Assembly (NCBI RefSeq): GCF_037975245.1
Contig: NC_092578.1
Location: 3,580,001 to 3,644,000 of the forward strand
Direction: 5' to 3'
Length of the DNA: 64,000 nt
From: Apostichopus japonicus
Taxonomy: Eukaryota > Echinodermata > Holothuroidea > Aspidochirotida > Stichopodidae
Of the stretch, positions 23,456 to 33,098 are shown piece by piece (position 1 is the first letter of the stretch; every line of letters starts with the position of its first letter). A program made the position numbers and the translations under genes. The notes below the pieces were generated by a model. The model was not told the DNA's origin. It searched no databases and saw nothing but the letters and a program-made list of their open reading frames with translations.

Positions 23456-26400
23456 TTCCGCTTAGAAGTTTCCACTAAAATGATTGTCAAAGAACACATT
23501 GCACTAATTCTATAGCATACCTAAATTGCTTTCCGATAAATTTTTTGGGAGGAAAGATTATAAACTAATGTTTCTTGTAATAATTTATTAAAAAGGATTC
23601 CTTTCTCAAGGCCGTATCGCATGTATGACGATCTTGCAGAAACTAACCTTGAGAAGATTGATGATAAAATATTGTGTACTGCCGATTATTCTCTATCATT
23701 GAACTGTATTTCGTGATTAATTTCTTGGTTCATAAAACATAATTTTAATTCAGAGTATAAAGTGTCCAGACAGTAAGTTGTGTGCCTCGGGCACTACTAG
23801 GGTTATACTCCCTGAATAGAGATCCGTAGCGGCAATGGCGGCAGGGACGGGAATTGCTTTTATGTATATACCAAAACCATCTATTATTAAATCAGTTATA
23901 ATGTGGTTAAACAGTAATTTGAACATTACCGATTCCGGTGATTATTTTGGATTTTTTTTCGCAATAGCCCGGAGGGTGTTAGAAGGGATGAGGGGGGGGG
24001 GCGGGATTGATGGCGATTGATGGGATTGATCATATTTACCTACGATATTGGGGTAAATTTTCCCGTTCTCTACAATTAGGCTGAAGTAAAAAGGTTAGGT
24101 TGATCATCCTTTCAAGTTAACTGTATTACTTATGGTTGGTATACGTATCCTAATGAAAATGAGATTATATGATAAATGGTCAATTGTGAAATGTCCCTAT
24201 CATATTGATTTCCTTCTTAACAATGTGCGATCGTTGCCTTCCTCCTGTGCGGTGGGAGGGGGGGGGGGTTTATTTCAAATATTTGAGAATGTAAGATATA
24301 AAAGAACTTTATACAATAGACAAAATAATTAAATATGTCCTCACAATCCAAATATAACAAAAGGAAAATGAATAATTTTGATAGTACAAAATCACCACAA
24401 GGTTTCGTTCGATCCTCGCTCTACCGACTCAAAAAAATTCTGAAGAAATCTACTTATTCCATAATTTATTACACTTTTAATTTAAAATAGCACTCGCACT
24501 CAGCAGGACTGCCCTCATTAAAGATGACAATAATACAAAAAAAAAATTATAAAAAAATCAAAAAATCTTTTTTTAATCCGACAGTCCGTCATGTGTAAGT
24601 TTGGTTTCGTATACAGATGGAAGCAATTGCCCTCTATAAGTATCTTAAGGGCAAACCCCTTCCGTCTCATGTGACCCTATCTGCACCTGGTCATACAAAT
24701 GCAGGTCAAGCGTAACCTTTTCGTCGCTAATTAAAGGAACTTTTTGTTTTTTTAAATAGAATTAATCGACAGTGTATATAGACTAATGGAAGAAAGATAC
24801 CAATTTTATTCAACCGATCAATTACCACCGATTTCAGAGTGCAAACAATAGGCAACTGTACTCTTTTCCATTGTTCTATATAAAACAAAACAAAATGTTG
24901 TTGTGTACTTAATGTGTACAACCAGATCAGATTTTACAGGTGAAATTTATCTGATATTAGCATTAATTTGGGCTACTAATCTCCCTATTATAATCCATTC
25001 TGAAGTGTCTAATGCCATTTTTATAATCATTTTTATTTGCAATTGGGTGACATTTATTCTCCACGCTGTACGTAATACATTAAAATGAAGTCTTTTACTT
25101 CATTCGGTAGAAAAAATCCACTTCTAAAAGTAGCTAAAATCATCATTCATTTGCTCAAGAGCACTTCAGATGATGAATTAACGTTTTTCGTAAACTGCAA
25201 CAATGATATAATTTGGCGATCAATAATTCATGAACCACTCGGCATTGTTGAATTCGGCGAATGTTAAAACGATCAAAAACTTAATAGATATGATCATAAA
25301 AAAAATACCAAAAGCAACGCATCGCACACAAATGAATCCATTAAAATAAAGAAGTAAGGAAAACAACAAATTGTAAATAAAATATTTTTTTATATTTTAT
25401 ATTTCCCCTACATTTTCATTATTTAAGCTTATGCATTTCGTAAATTAATTTAACAGGAAAATACCTTTAAGACTGAATGATGGTCACGGGAAATGTAAAA
25501 ATATGATTACAGACAAGAGGTCATGGAAAGCCTTTTCGTTTCCGGCCTGTACCGGAAGTGATGAACAATTCAACCTTAATATTACAGTTGGTATAAGCCG
25601 TGTATATATTTGTTCAGCTACCATGCGTAACTATCAACTGATCGATAACATCTGTGGCTACAGACTACAGACGTCTATATGATTTAGCCCTTAATTTGAT
25701 CTCCGATGGTCAATAAACGGACCTTTAATTACGAACCCCAATTTTCGTTCACGGGTTTAATAATAAATTGCGACGATGTGACGTCATAACTTGAAAACTT
25801 TCTAAATCATCTCAGGTTCCCATAAAATTCGAATTTGAATCCCTTTCGATATTACATATAGTTTTGGGAAGGACCCAGCAAAGTCTCGTTTAGTGTCCCT
25901 ATAGAGTCCTGCACCCAACGGACATCGCAATATTCTAATAGTATTCCTTTCTTACTATATGTATGGCTGTATTGTCCCCTCTGTTATTTACAATGGGGGT
26001 AGGGTGGGGTGGACGATACCAGACAGAACATCAGCGGGTTATCTTCGAGGGTGGGTTATATATATATTGAGGTCCAGATTTCGCAAATCAGAGTCGGTAT
26101 ACTGTCCAGGGGGGGGGGCAACCATTTTGGTACTGAGGGGTGATAGTTTTAAGCTAAGACCTTATGTCGTCTAAGGGAGAGGTATAAGGGAGGAATCTGG
26201 CCCCTCCTCTTTGAGAAACCTTGGTAAATTGGAGGTTCCACTATAGCTTTAACTGGTGCTGTATTGGATATGAGGGCATTTATATATTTTTGTACGCTTT
26301 AATATTTTGTAAGTACATTTTATATTTTTGTTCATCTTTATATTGTGAGTACATTTTAATATTTTTGTACATTTTATAGGAACGTTTTCATATCTATGTA

Positions 26401-27059
26401 TATTATTTTACGTCTTATATGTTGTTTACAATTTTTAATGTTTGAGCTCTTGTTATCAACCAATTAACATTGTATTTTTATATGATTGACTGAATAAATA
26501 TCGATCTATCTCTCTGTACTTTTCAACTTTTGGAAATAATGATGTTAACAATTCTGAAGACATTTGGCAGTTATGATCCTTGTATACAGTGTATTGACTC
26601 CATTCCAGATAACATTAAACAACGGAAGGACGTTTGCAATATCATGTTTATCCGCCGGGCAAACATTTCGGCAGGGATCTCAAAGAGATTTAATTTATTA
26701 AATTTGTTGTACTATACAAAACGTCATATAACATGGATTTATTACATAAGCAGGTATGCAGCGAAAGGGTATATATACTTATATACGAAACCCCGCAAGG
26801 GCATAATTAACAAAGTTAACTATAAATTAAGCTACAAAAACAAAAGCAAATTTAGAAATGATATCAATAGTACCTGAATAGCCTATACTGCACAACATCA
26901 AATTTGAACATGCCACAGTAACTTCATGGTGTTATCCGGTAGGTTAGTATACGTTGTATTGACGTTTAGCTTATATTTTCCTTCTATAGCCTTTGGCAGT
27001 GTTTGGCATACTCTTGTATGTATCGCATAAACAGTTGTTCTCCCACCTGTTTCTGAGAG
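23456..27059. other. Intergenic DNA; possible 5' remains of the LINE at the right end
   Basis: Poly-G runs at about 23991-24001, 24257-24268 and 26109-26118; a T-rich stretch at 26270-26470 that ends in AATAAATATCGATCTATC, looking like a repeat 3' end. A 115-codon plus frame at 26530-26877 with a lysine/asparagine-rich C-terminal part could be the linker before the reverse transcriptase of the decayed LINE that follows; I cannot confirm it. Confidence 0.35.
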
Positions 27060-27890
27060 TGAAGTTCCTTAAGCTTGCTGAATTTCTAAAATCTAGTAAC
27101 AACCCCAGGCATGAATGTCATTCCTGTTAAGCTTATTACTATAGTCTGCAAGTTATGCATGTGCTTGCAACTCACTCCTAATGTATATGTTCAGTGTGCT
27201 TCTCACGGTGCATGGAGTTTACCCTGACGTTCTGAAAATCGCTGAAATTATCCCTTTGTTCCAAAAGGGTGACTCTACCCTCCCTGGGAAACTACAGGCT
27301 ATTGATTATTTTGTTAATTACTTGCTTTTATAAAATGCTGGAGAGCATTATTGAAGGAACAAAAAGCTCGGGCGTTTGCTCAATCAAAATAGTGTCTTGT
27401 TTTATATTTTTTTCTATGACTTTCAATGTGGTTTCAGAAGGTGTCACACAGCAACCCATGTATTGTAAGACACTGTATTACTCTATAAGCTTGAACCTGT
27501 AATGTTAAGTAAATATGCTAGGTCAGTTAGGTTTAATCTTGACCCAAGAAAGCTTTTGACAACGTCGATCCTTTACTTCGTCACAGAATTGACATCATTA
27601 TGGTATTCGTTGTACGCCGGTACATGGTTTATTTTTGGGGTTATTTGCACAACATAAACCAATGTATATATGTGTAAATGGTACATTATTCTAATTACTT
27701 TAAATGTTTATACCGGGGTATCTCAGGGATCATCAGTCTTAGGACATTTGCTTTTCTGACATTTACGTCAATGATCTTCATAATGCGGTTGCCATCATTT
27801 CTGGGGGGGGGGGGTGCGGGGGTGGCTGATACCAATGTTATCCTTTTCCAGTTTTGATAATGATTGTATAAAGTTTCCTGGCTTAAAACT
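27060..27890 (+). pseudogene. Decayed non-LTR retrotransposon reverse transcriptase
   Basis: Several reverse-transcriptase blocks survive in order but in different frames. At 27214 on: GVYPDVLKIAEIIPLFQKGD, matching the block that precedes the NYRPIS motif in LINE enzymes; a frameshift then spoils NYRPI. Around 27420-27440: FQCGFR-type block. Around 27535-27570: LILDPRKLLTT, in place of a DLSKAFDT-type block. At 27711-27758: YTGVSQGSSVLG, the conserved G-x-x-Q-G-S block. At 27768-27791: VNDLHNAV. Near 27825: ADTNVILF, the remains of the catalytic FADD box. A poly-G run (27803-27814) interrupts between the last two. The element would copy itself by target-primed reverse transcription; this copy is dead. 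Clade (CR1-, jockey- or RTE-like) not settled. Confidence 0.8.
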
Positions 27891-28337
27891 GTGACAAAAC
27901 GTTCAGAATTGTTTCACCGTATCACCCCGTTCGAGTAAGACAGACGACAATAGTCAGAAATTACCAGGATTAAAACATCAGGAAAATAAACTCAACCGCA
28001 TCTGGTTTTATCGGGAACAAATCAATGAATCTTAAAACAGGTCTAGTATGATTCATTCGATACACACACACGCACGGTTTTCTTAATAAAGTATCAACGG
28101 AAAGTTCTTTTACCCTGAACTTGTTGTACTATTACTAATGGTCCCACGTGTCCACACTGACAACGAAATGAACTCGAATATAAGATGGCGCTGTTCTATT
28201 TATTGGTAAGAGCGGAAAGCACTGGAAATTCGCTGGACGAAAGTACTGGAAGATTGCTATCCTCTGGGAAGTTATGGCGCTGTTTTATTATTGCTTGACT
28301 TTAAGAAAGTTTATTATGCAAATCTGGTTTAGTAGTA

Positions 28338-28386
<49 letters not shown>

Positions 28387-28452
28387 ATATTGATATTCAT
28401 ATGTATTTACACTTTAATAGTTTTCACCAGTCTTAAGAATGCTATTATTTAC
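27891..28452. other. Spacer with (TA)n between two retroelement remnants
   Basis: No coding signal. Holds a CACACACGCACG run at about 28063 and the TA repeat at 28340-28385. Confidence 0.5.
28340..28385. repeat. (TA)n microsatellite
   Basis: About 22 TA units followed by TTGATATTGATATTC, just upstream of the Penelope-like remnant. Confidence 0.95.
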
Positions 28453-29126
28453 AGCCAATACCTTAGACTTAAACGCATTTGCTCCGACCCACGTGACTAT
28501 GAACTTCAGGTAAACCTGTTAATTTGAATGATTATTTCTTGAATGTTGGTTACCCCCTTTCACTTAGACAGGGTATTTCTAAGGCCGACAAATTGAACCG
28601 AGATGAATTTTTAAATTACCAAGGTCCAAAACTCCTAACACAAGCATTGCGTTTGTAACTGTTTATTTAACTCTATCAAACAGGATTTTGCTTCATTGAA
28701 AGACGATCAGTCTGTAGTAGAATCGTTAAAGGTACCCCCCCCCCAATGTCAACCCCCTAACCTTAGACGTCTACTTACTTCCTTTAGACTTCCCAACCCC
28801 GTTTCCACCTCTGCAGGCAATTTCCGTTGCGGAAAACCTCGGTGCTTACTATGCGCCCATATATATATATTACACATGGCACTATGGTTAAAATTCCCAA
28901 TTTCGTCTACGGCCTTAGACCCCTTCTCTCTCACTGTCTTGTGAATCTAGTAACGCCACTTATATATTCTTCTGTGTTCTTTGTAAGCAGGGTAATTATG
29001 TAGGTGAAACAGGTTCTCTGTTTCGCTTACGTTTTAATAATCTCAAAACAATCCTGGTGATTTTGCAACATTGCCCGTTTTCGAACATGTTAATCTTCCT
29101 AGACACTCTCTCAAAAACCCTTAAAT
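28453..29126 (+). pseudogene. Penelope-like retroelement remnant, C-terminal part with GIY-YIG nuclease
   Basis: Fragments in several plus frames follow the order of a Penelope-like polyprotein. 28453 on: SQYLRLKRICSDPRDYELQ, the segment after the reverse transcriptase palm. Then NVGYPL and GISKADKLNRDE. About 28755-28860: NLRRLLTSFRLPNPV followed by GNFRCGKPRCLLC, the Cys-rich linker. 28973 on: CVLCKQGNYVGETGS then LFRLRF, the core of the GIY-YIG endonuclease (Y-V-G and the following Arg). The GIY-YIG enzyme nicks target DNA for insertion. At 29126 the similarity is cut by a DNA transposon and resumes at 30369. Most of the reverse transcriptase is missing (5' truncation) and stops and shifts are frequent, so it is inactive. 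Confidence 0.8.
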
Positions 29127-30368
29127 CAGGGTTCTGCCCAGAGTGGATTGAGTGCCGGCAGGACTATCTAAGCGGAGCGCCACCATCGGTTGGCGCGGAG
29201 CGTACAAGAAAATTTTGGGTTTTGGAAACCCCCCAGATGGCCTGAAACGGCCCTTCCCGAGTATTCTGAGCCACATGTAGACAGCTTTGAAATGAGATCT
29301 CATGTCTGGAATTTTTCATAATTAATGAAAAAAGTTAGGACAAATATCTGGAGCACTAGAGTACAGACCAGCCGGTGGTGCCTATTAAATAAATCATTCA
29401 GGCTGAGATGATAATTTTAGATGGACAGTGAGTGAGAGTCCACTCCCAAATAAAGACGAATCATAATGAATTATGTATTCTCTCTCATTTATTCAACATC
29501 GGCTTCATTTGAGAGAATAATCTCTCTGGGTCAGCTGTGTTTGTTGAGATGTCCCGCAGGATCTTCGCGAGTTGACTGAAGTTGGTGTACACTGCCTGCA
29601 ACGCTTGCCTTGTACACAACCTCTGAATGAGTGCTGTGTCTGACATCTCAGGAACTTTTGTGATGTAATCACATGTTTTAGGCCACTTGGCATGATTAAC
29701 TCAATGCTAAATATTGTTTCCATGTTCGTGTAGAAAACGTAAACTCCGCAAAATACAATTAGTTGTGATTTTGTAGTTACGTGAGATCCGTTATAACCGC
29801 CGAGGTGGTTAGGCTATGTGCTATACACTTAACTATGGTAGGATATTATTTTTCGGTATTTTTGGAAATGCTAGAAAATACTTTCTTTTCCCCCCGCTTA
29901 ACACCAGATGTGGTCTTATGGTATATTCATAAATGGATGCACTAGAGCCTTGTTTACATGACAATAGTTGCATTTAGTACGATATGCAAGTTTGGCGTGA
30001 ATTTTTCGAAAGTGCTTTAATTGCGCGATCTTTCGTAAAATTTGAAAGGTGTAGCCTACCACCTTTCCGTACACAATTGGTACAAAATTGATTTTCATTT
30101 TTTTTTCTCTATACGGTCAAGTGAATAAGTTGTACAAGTATGACACTGTGATGTGTTGGATATTTTGAACAGTTATGAACTGGATTTCCCCTAGTCTCAA
30201 TCAGATTGTTTCTGTACGTTCGACCCTCCGGCTATGGAGCTGTTTTTTTTGGAGTTCCTATCGAAAATAAGTGCCGGTCGGAAAAGTCACTCAGGCAGAT
30301 TGTGGCGGTCGGTAATTCAGCGTGCTGGTCGGGCCCGACCGGCGCCGACCGGCAGCGGCAGAACCCTG
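29127..30368. mobile_element. hAT-like DNA transposon (1,242 bp) inserted in the Penelope-like element
   Basis: Perfect 12-bp terminal inverted repeats CAGGGTTCTGCC (29127-29138) and GGCAGAACCCTG (30357-30368). Both sides are flanked by TTAAAT (29121-29126 and 30369-30374), a 6-bp direct repeat. Inside the left end is a segment with CTATCTAAGCGGAGCGCCAC and GCGCGGAGCGT that recurs in the hAT MITE at 44350-44718. Inside the right end is a GC-rich block with GGTCGGGCCCGACCGGC palindromes. A minus-strand frame (29485-29700) resembles a hAT transposase C-terminus. hAT elements usually make 8-bp duplications, so the 6-bp repeat is atypical and the superfamily call is provisional. The middle of the transposase is missing, so the copy is non-autonomous. 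Confidence 0.75.
29485..29700 (-). pseudogene. hAT-like transposase C-terminal fragment, 71 codons
   Basis: A minus-strand frame bounded by stops, with no ATG at its left end, lies inside the transposon at 29127-30368. It reads VNHAKWPKTCDY, then ITKVPEMSDTALIQ, then a region with FSQLAKILRDIS and NTADPERLFSQMK before the stop at 29485-29487. The pattern of leucine-rich helix, small residues, ER-x-FS and then M-K is that of the hAT C-terminal dimerisation region, where SxxxERxFS is the usual form; here T-A-D-P-E-R-L-F-S. No catalytic DDE part is visible upstream. The family call rests on this short motif and the CAG-type ends. Confidence 0.5.
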
Positions 30369-30470
30369 TTAAATGTATTTGAATTGCTTCTAACTTCAAA
30401 TCCTTCACCTAACGTAAACGGAAAGAAATCGATTGGATATTTCGTATTTAGTCTCTCATATCACCAGTCT
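30369..30470 (+). pseudogene. Penelope-like remnant, continuation after the insertion
   Basis: Removing the transposon and one TTAAAT copy continues the left-hand frame: LSKTLK | CI, stop, IASNFKSFT, stop, RKRKEIDWIFRI. This fits the end of Penelope-like proteins, where a hydrophobic strand is followed by an R-x-x-x-E and then W-I helix. Two in-frame stops within 25 codons show decay. The right limit is where the pattern is lost. Confidence 0.6.
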
Positions 30471-30686
30471 CATCCAAAGACTTGGGACCGACCACTAAAC
30501 AACTACGTAGTGTCACTCATATTAATCTTGCGTCATAATTTCATTGCCCAATATTGCTGCAGACGACGGTCAGGCCGAGGAAACTGTGTGCGCGTGTGTA
30601 TGCGTGGTTGCGAGCGCGCATGTGTAATAATACATTTTCTCCAAACCCTGACTATTCCCTCCCCTCTTGTTACAGGCAATTAGTAA

Positions 30687-31145
30687 CGGAGGCCAGGAAG
30701 CGGCGACACTGACCTAAGCAAATATGGACAATTTCTTTGCAAAGGGAAGAAGTCGCGAAGAGTGAATGAATCCAAAGACCAAATATACTCGGCAGGGTCG
30801 GTGTTGATGAGAAGACAATTATCAGACTCTTTCAAACCTAAATATAATTCCGTATTGATAGACAGTCTTCAGCTTTTTTTAATGGCTCACAGGTGCGATC
30901 GGAAAAGAATTAGCAAGGCAATAAGGGATTTCTTCAGGAAAGGTTTAAAGCACAATGACAAATCCTTGCCAGATATGAAAACATCTAGGTTTTTAATGCA
31001 GTCTTGCCTTCACGTTAATAAGATATACGGAAAGTTAGTTGTTGCTAAATTTAATATCTGGTCACTAAGGAAGAACCTATTGTCTATGTCATTTTACAAA
31101 GAGTTTGATGCCAGATGTTCAACAACAAAAATTAGAACTGTATAA
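30687..31145 (+). CDS. Unrecognised open frame, 152 codons, possible exon
   Basis: Open from just after a TAA at 30684-30686 to a TAA at 31143-31145. There is no ATG until MRRQLSDS near 30807. The product is basic, with blocks such as DRKRISKAIRDFFRKGLKH and an HVNKIYGKLVVAKFNIW stretch; no domain recognised. A polypyrimidine-AG acceptor-like site (CCTCTTGTTACAG, ending about 30675) sits just upstream but leads into a stop in this frame. In DNA this AT-rich about one open frame of this length is expected by chance per 64 kb, so it may be noise. Confidence 0.2.
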   Translation, partial: RRPGSGDTDLSKYGQFLCKGKKSRRVNESKDQIYSAGSVLMRRQLSDSFKPKYNSVLIDSLQLFLMAHRCDRKRISKAIRDFFRKGLKHNDKSLPDMKTSRFLMQSCLHVNKIYGKLVVAKFNIWSLRKNLLSMSFYKEFDARCSTTKIRTV

Positions 31146-32009
31146 TCGTTCAGTGGCAGTGTAACTGCCCCTCCCCCTTCTTGTCAATAGTTTCGTTAAA
31201 GCTGTCCCGAAATGTAACTTTGTTTTTACTTCTGTCCGGCCGAGCCATTTGATATCTACATATAATTGTGTATACCCAAAATTCTGGTTATTAGCTACAT
31301 CTGTGTATAAATATAGGTCACCAACTACCGTATTGTACATCGAGTTGTAACTGAATAAATCTGATCGAGGCTATATTTACATCGCGGAACTGCTATATTT
31401 GCTTCCATATCATAGAAAGTTACACATTAGCATGACTGCATATGTGGTCATTAGGATAAAGCTATTTTAACTACTTCTGATTTGAGAATTTAAATCGAAT
31501 AAAGAAAAACACTTGTTATACAAAATGAATTTTGTTTCATTTGCCAACCATTACTAATTCCTAATATCACCGATTTTAATTTTTTCCTTAGACACCTTAA
31601 TCTTCTCTAAAAATTACAGCTCTAATATATGCAGCACTTACCTAACAGGCAAAAAAAAATATCATAATAATGATAATAAAAATGCATTCGAAGATTTTAG
31701 CAATCGCACGCAATAAAGTTATCCCTGATCTGTATATAGGACGGAAGGACCGGGTTCGAGTCATACCGGGGATCTAGGGATTTGTCATAAACTGTCCTAT
31801 ATTTTCCTTTTTTTTAGGCTTATACTTCTGTAAAACGAAGCAGAAAAACTTTAAGACCTGTAATGCATATTTAAAGTACCTAATGAAATAAACATGGATG
31901 AGTTCAATTGATTTGAAAATTCAGTTCTTTAGGCTTGATACAAAGATCATCAACTGGATAATACAAACAGAATGGAAGCAAGCGAACATTTGGTTTTGTC
32001 TTTAAAATA
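31146..32009. other. Intergenic DNA, nothing recognised
   Basis: AT-rich sequence with an A-run near 31650. A B-box-like GGGTTCGAGTC at about 31752 has no matching A-box, so no SINE is called. Confidence 0.45.
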
Positions 32010-32285
32010 ATGTAACAATGCATGGAAAGAAGGACACTTCAGTGGTTTGATCATGTAATTAGAAGTTGAAGAAGTTGAAGGACAGCCTGGCGAACACTTT
32101 ATTACAAGGATGAACAGATGGGTTACGAAGGAGAGGCAGGCCGGTTAAAACCTGGATTGACAACATAAAAACCTGGACTAGGATGGACTTCAACCAGTTC
32201 ATAAGAACAGCTGACGATCGTGAATTGTGGAAAGTTTGTGTCGTGTAATCATGTCGCCCCAACGGCCCTTAAGCTATGGGACATA
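32010..32285 (+). pseudogene. 3' end of a non-LTR retrotransposon (LINE)
   Basis: The end of a LINE open reading frame can be read with one or two shifts: RTLQWFDHVIR (the usual RRLxWFGHVxR block, about 32032-32064), then RRGRPVKTWIDNIKTWTRMD and an ADDRELWKVCVV block ending in TAA at about 32247 (matching GRPxxxWxDxI and DRxxWR). The frame stops, then a short 3' untranslated part with GCCCCAACGGCCC and an ATAGATAAATAGATAG tail (about 32280-32298). The 5' part is absent. Confidence 0.75.
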
Positions 32286-32804
32286 GATAAATAGATAGAA
32301 CAACGGAAACAAATCAAGAAGTGAACATGTGTCCATCTTTTCTGCAGTGAATGTTTCATGGGTGACACGGTTAATTCAAAAGCTCATATATATAACTGCA
32401 ATACTTATCTCAAATGTGATTAAAAAAAACGCGGATTAATAAATTGATTTTGCATGGTAAGTGATTATTTTTTTTAACGTGGAATTTATCTCTGATAACC
32501 AGACTTCGTATACTTAATTAATTGGTATTCGTACTTATGTTTCTACCATAATCACGTGCCGCACCGTGTACTCACGTCGTGGTGAAGTTTGTATACTACC
32601 GGCTACTTATACTAGCGGCTTTTTTTTCGGGGGTTGGGGGAGGGAATCTGAGTAGAGAACAAAATTACGTATTTACAGAGCTTAATACTCGATGTCGTTG
32701 TCATATACAGCTATACAAAGAGGACTTAAAAAATCTACTTCATTTTTACTCTACACTTTATGCTTCTTTTACTCATACATTAAATATGTTGATGAAGATA
32801 TTAA
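32286..32804. other. Intergenic DNA, nothing recognised
   Basis: AT-rich sequence with a T-run at about 32468 and 32621; overlapping frames here run into the antisense of the SINE that follows. Confidence 0.45.
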
Positions 32805-33098
32805 TAATGATAAAAAGAATCAAAGTCAGGCAGTTATTTTTACGACGCCTGTTGACGAAACCCGCAAAGGCTTATGGATTACAACTTTCACGTCGGGTGG
32901 CTTCCAATTCAACATTTTAACTCAAATTTGGAATCTTTTAAACTTAGAAAGTCATTTCAGATGGGAAAACCATAGCCTGCTCTTGGATGAAAACCCCACC
33001 TTACTATGACCTCCGGAGAGGGATAGAACTCGGAACCTCCCGATTGCTCAGCCTCATTGCTTCAAATGCCACCGCCTTTTTCCACTCGGCCACAGCAC
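32805..33098 (-). mobile_element. tRNA-Ser-like SINE
   Basis: On the minus strand a tRNA-like head begins GTGCTGTGGCCGAGTGG (A-box) and has the long variable region of a type II (Ser/Leu) tRNA, followed by the B-box-like GGTTCCGAGTTC. The body carries TTTTCATCCAAG, GACTTTCTAA, TTGAATTGGAAGCCACC, GACGTGAAAGTT and GGCGTCGTAAAAA blocks and ends in an ATT-type tail. The body recurs without the head on the plus strand at 50833-51056, proving a dispersed family. The antisense frame 32692-33009 is a by-product. Confidence 0.8.

Noticed and set aside
30234-30683. 149-codon plus frame
   Set aside because: Begins inside the right end of the hAT-like transposon and crosses its border into the Penelope remnant, so it is not a natural unit.
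31740-31775. B-box-like GGGTTCGAGTC suggesting a SINE or tRNA
   Set aside because: No A-box at the expected distance and no stem pairing.
32692-33009. Protein similarity between the plus frame here and the minus frame at 50675-50947
   Set aside because: Both are antisense readings of the same SINE body, so the similarity is at DNA level only.
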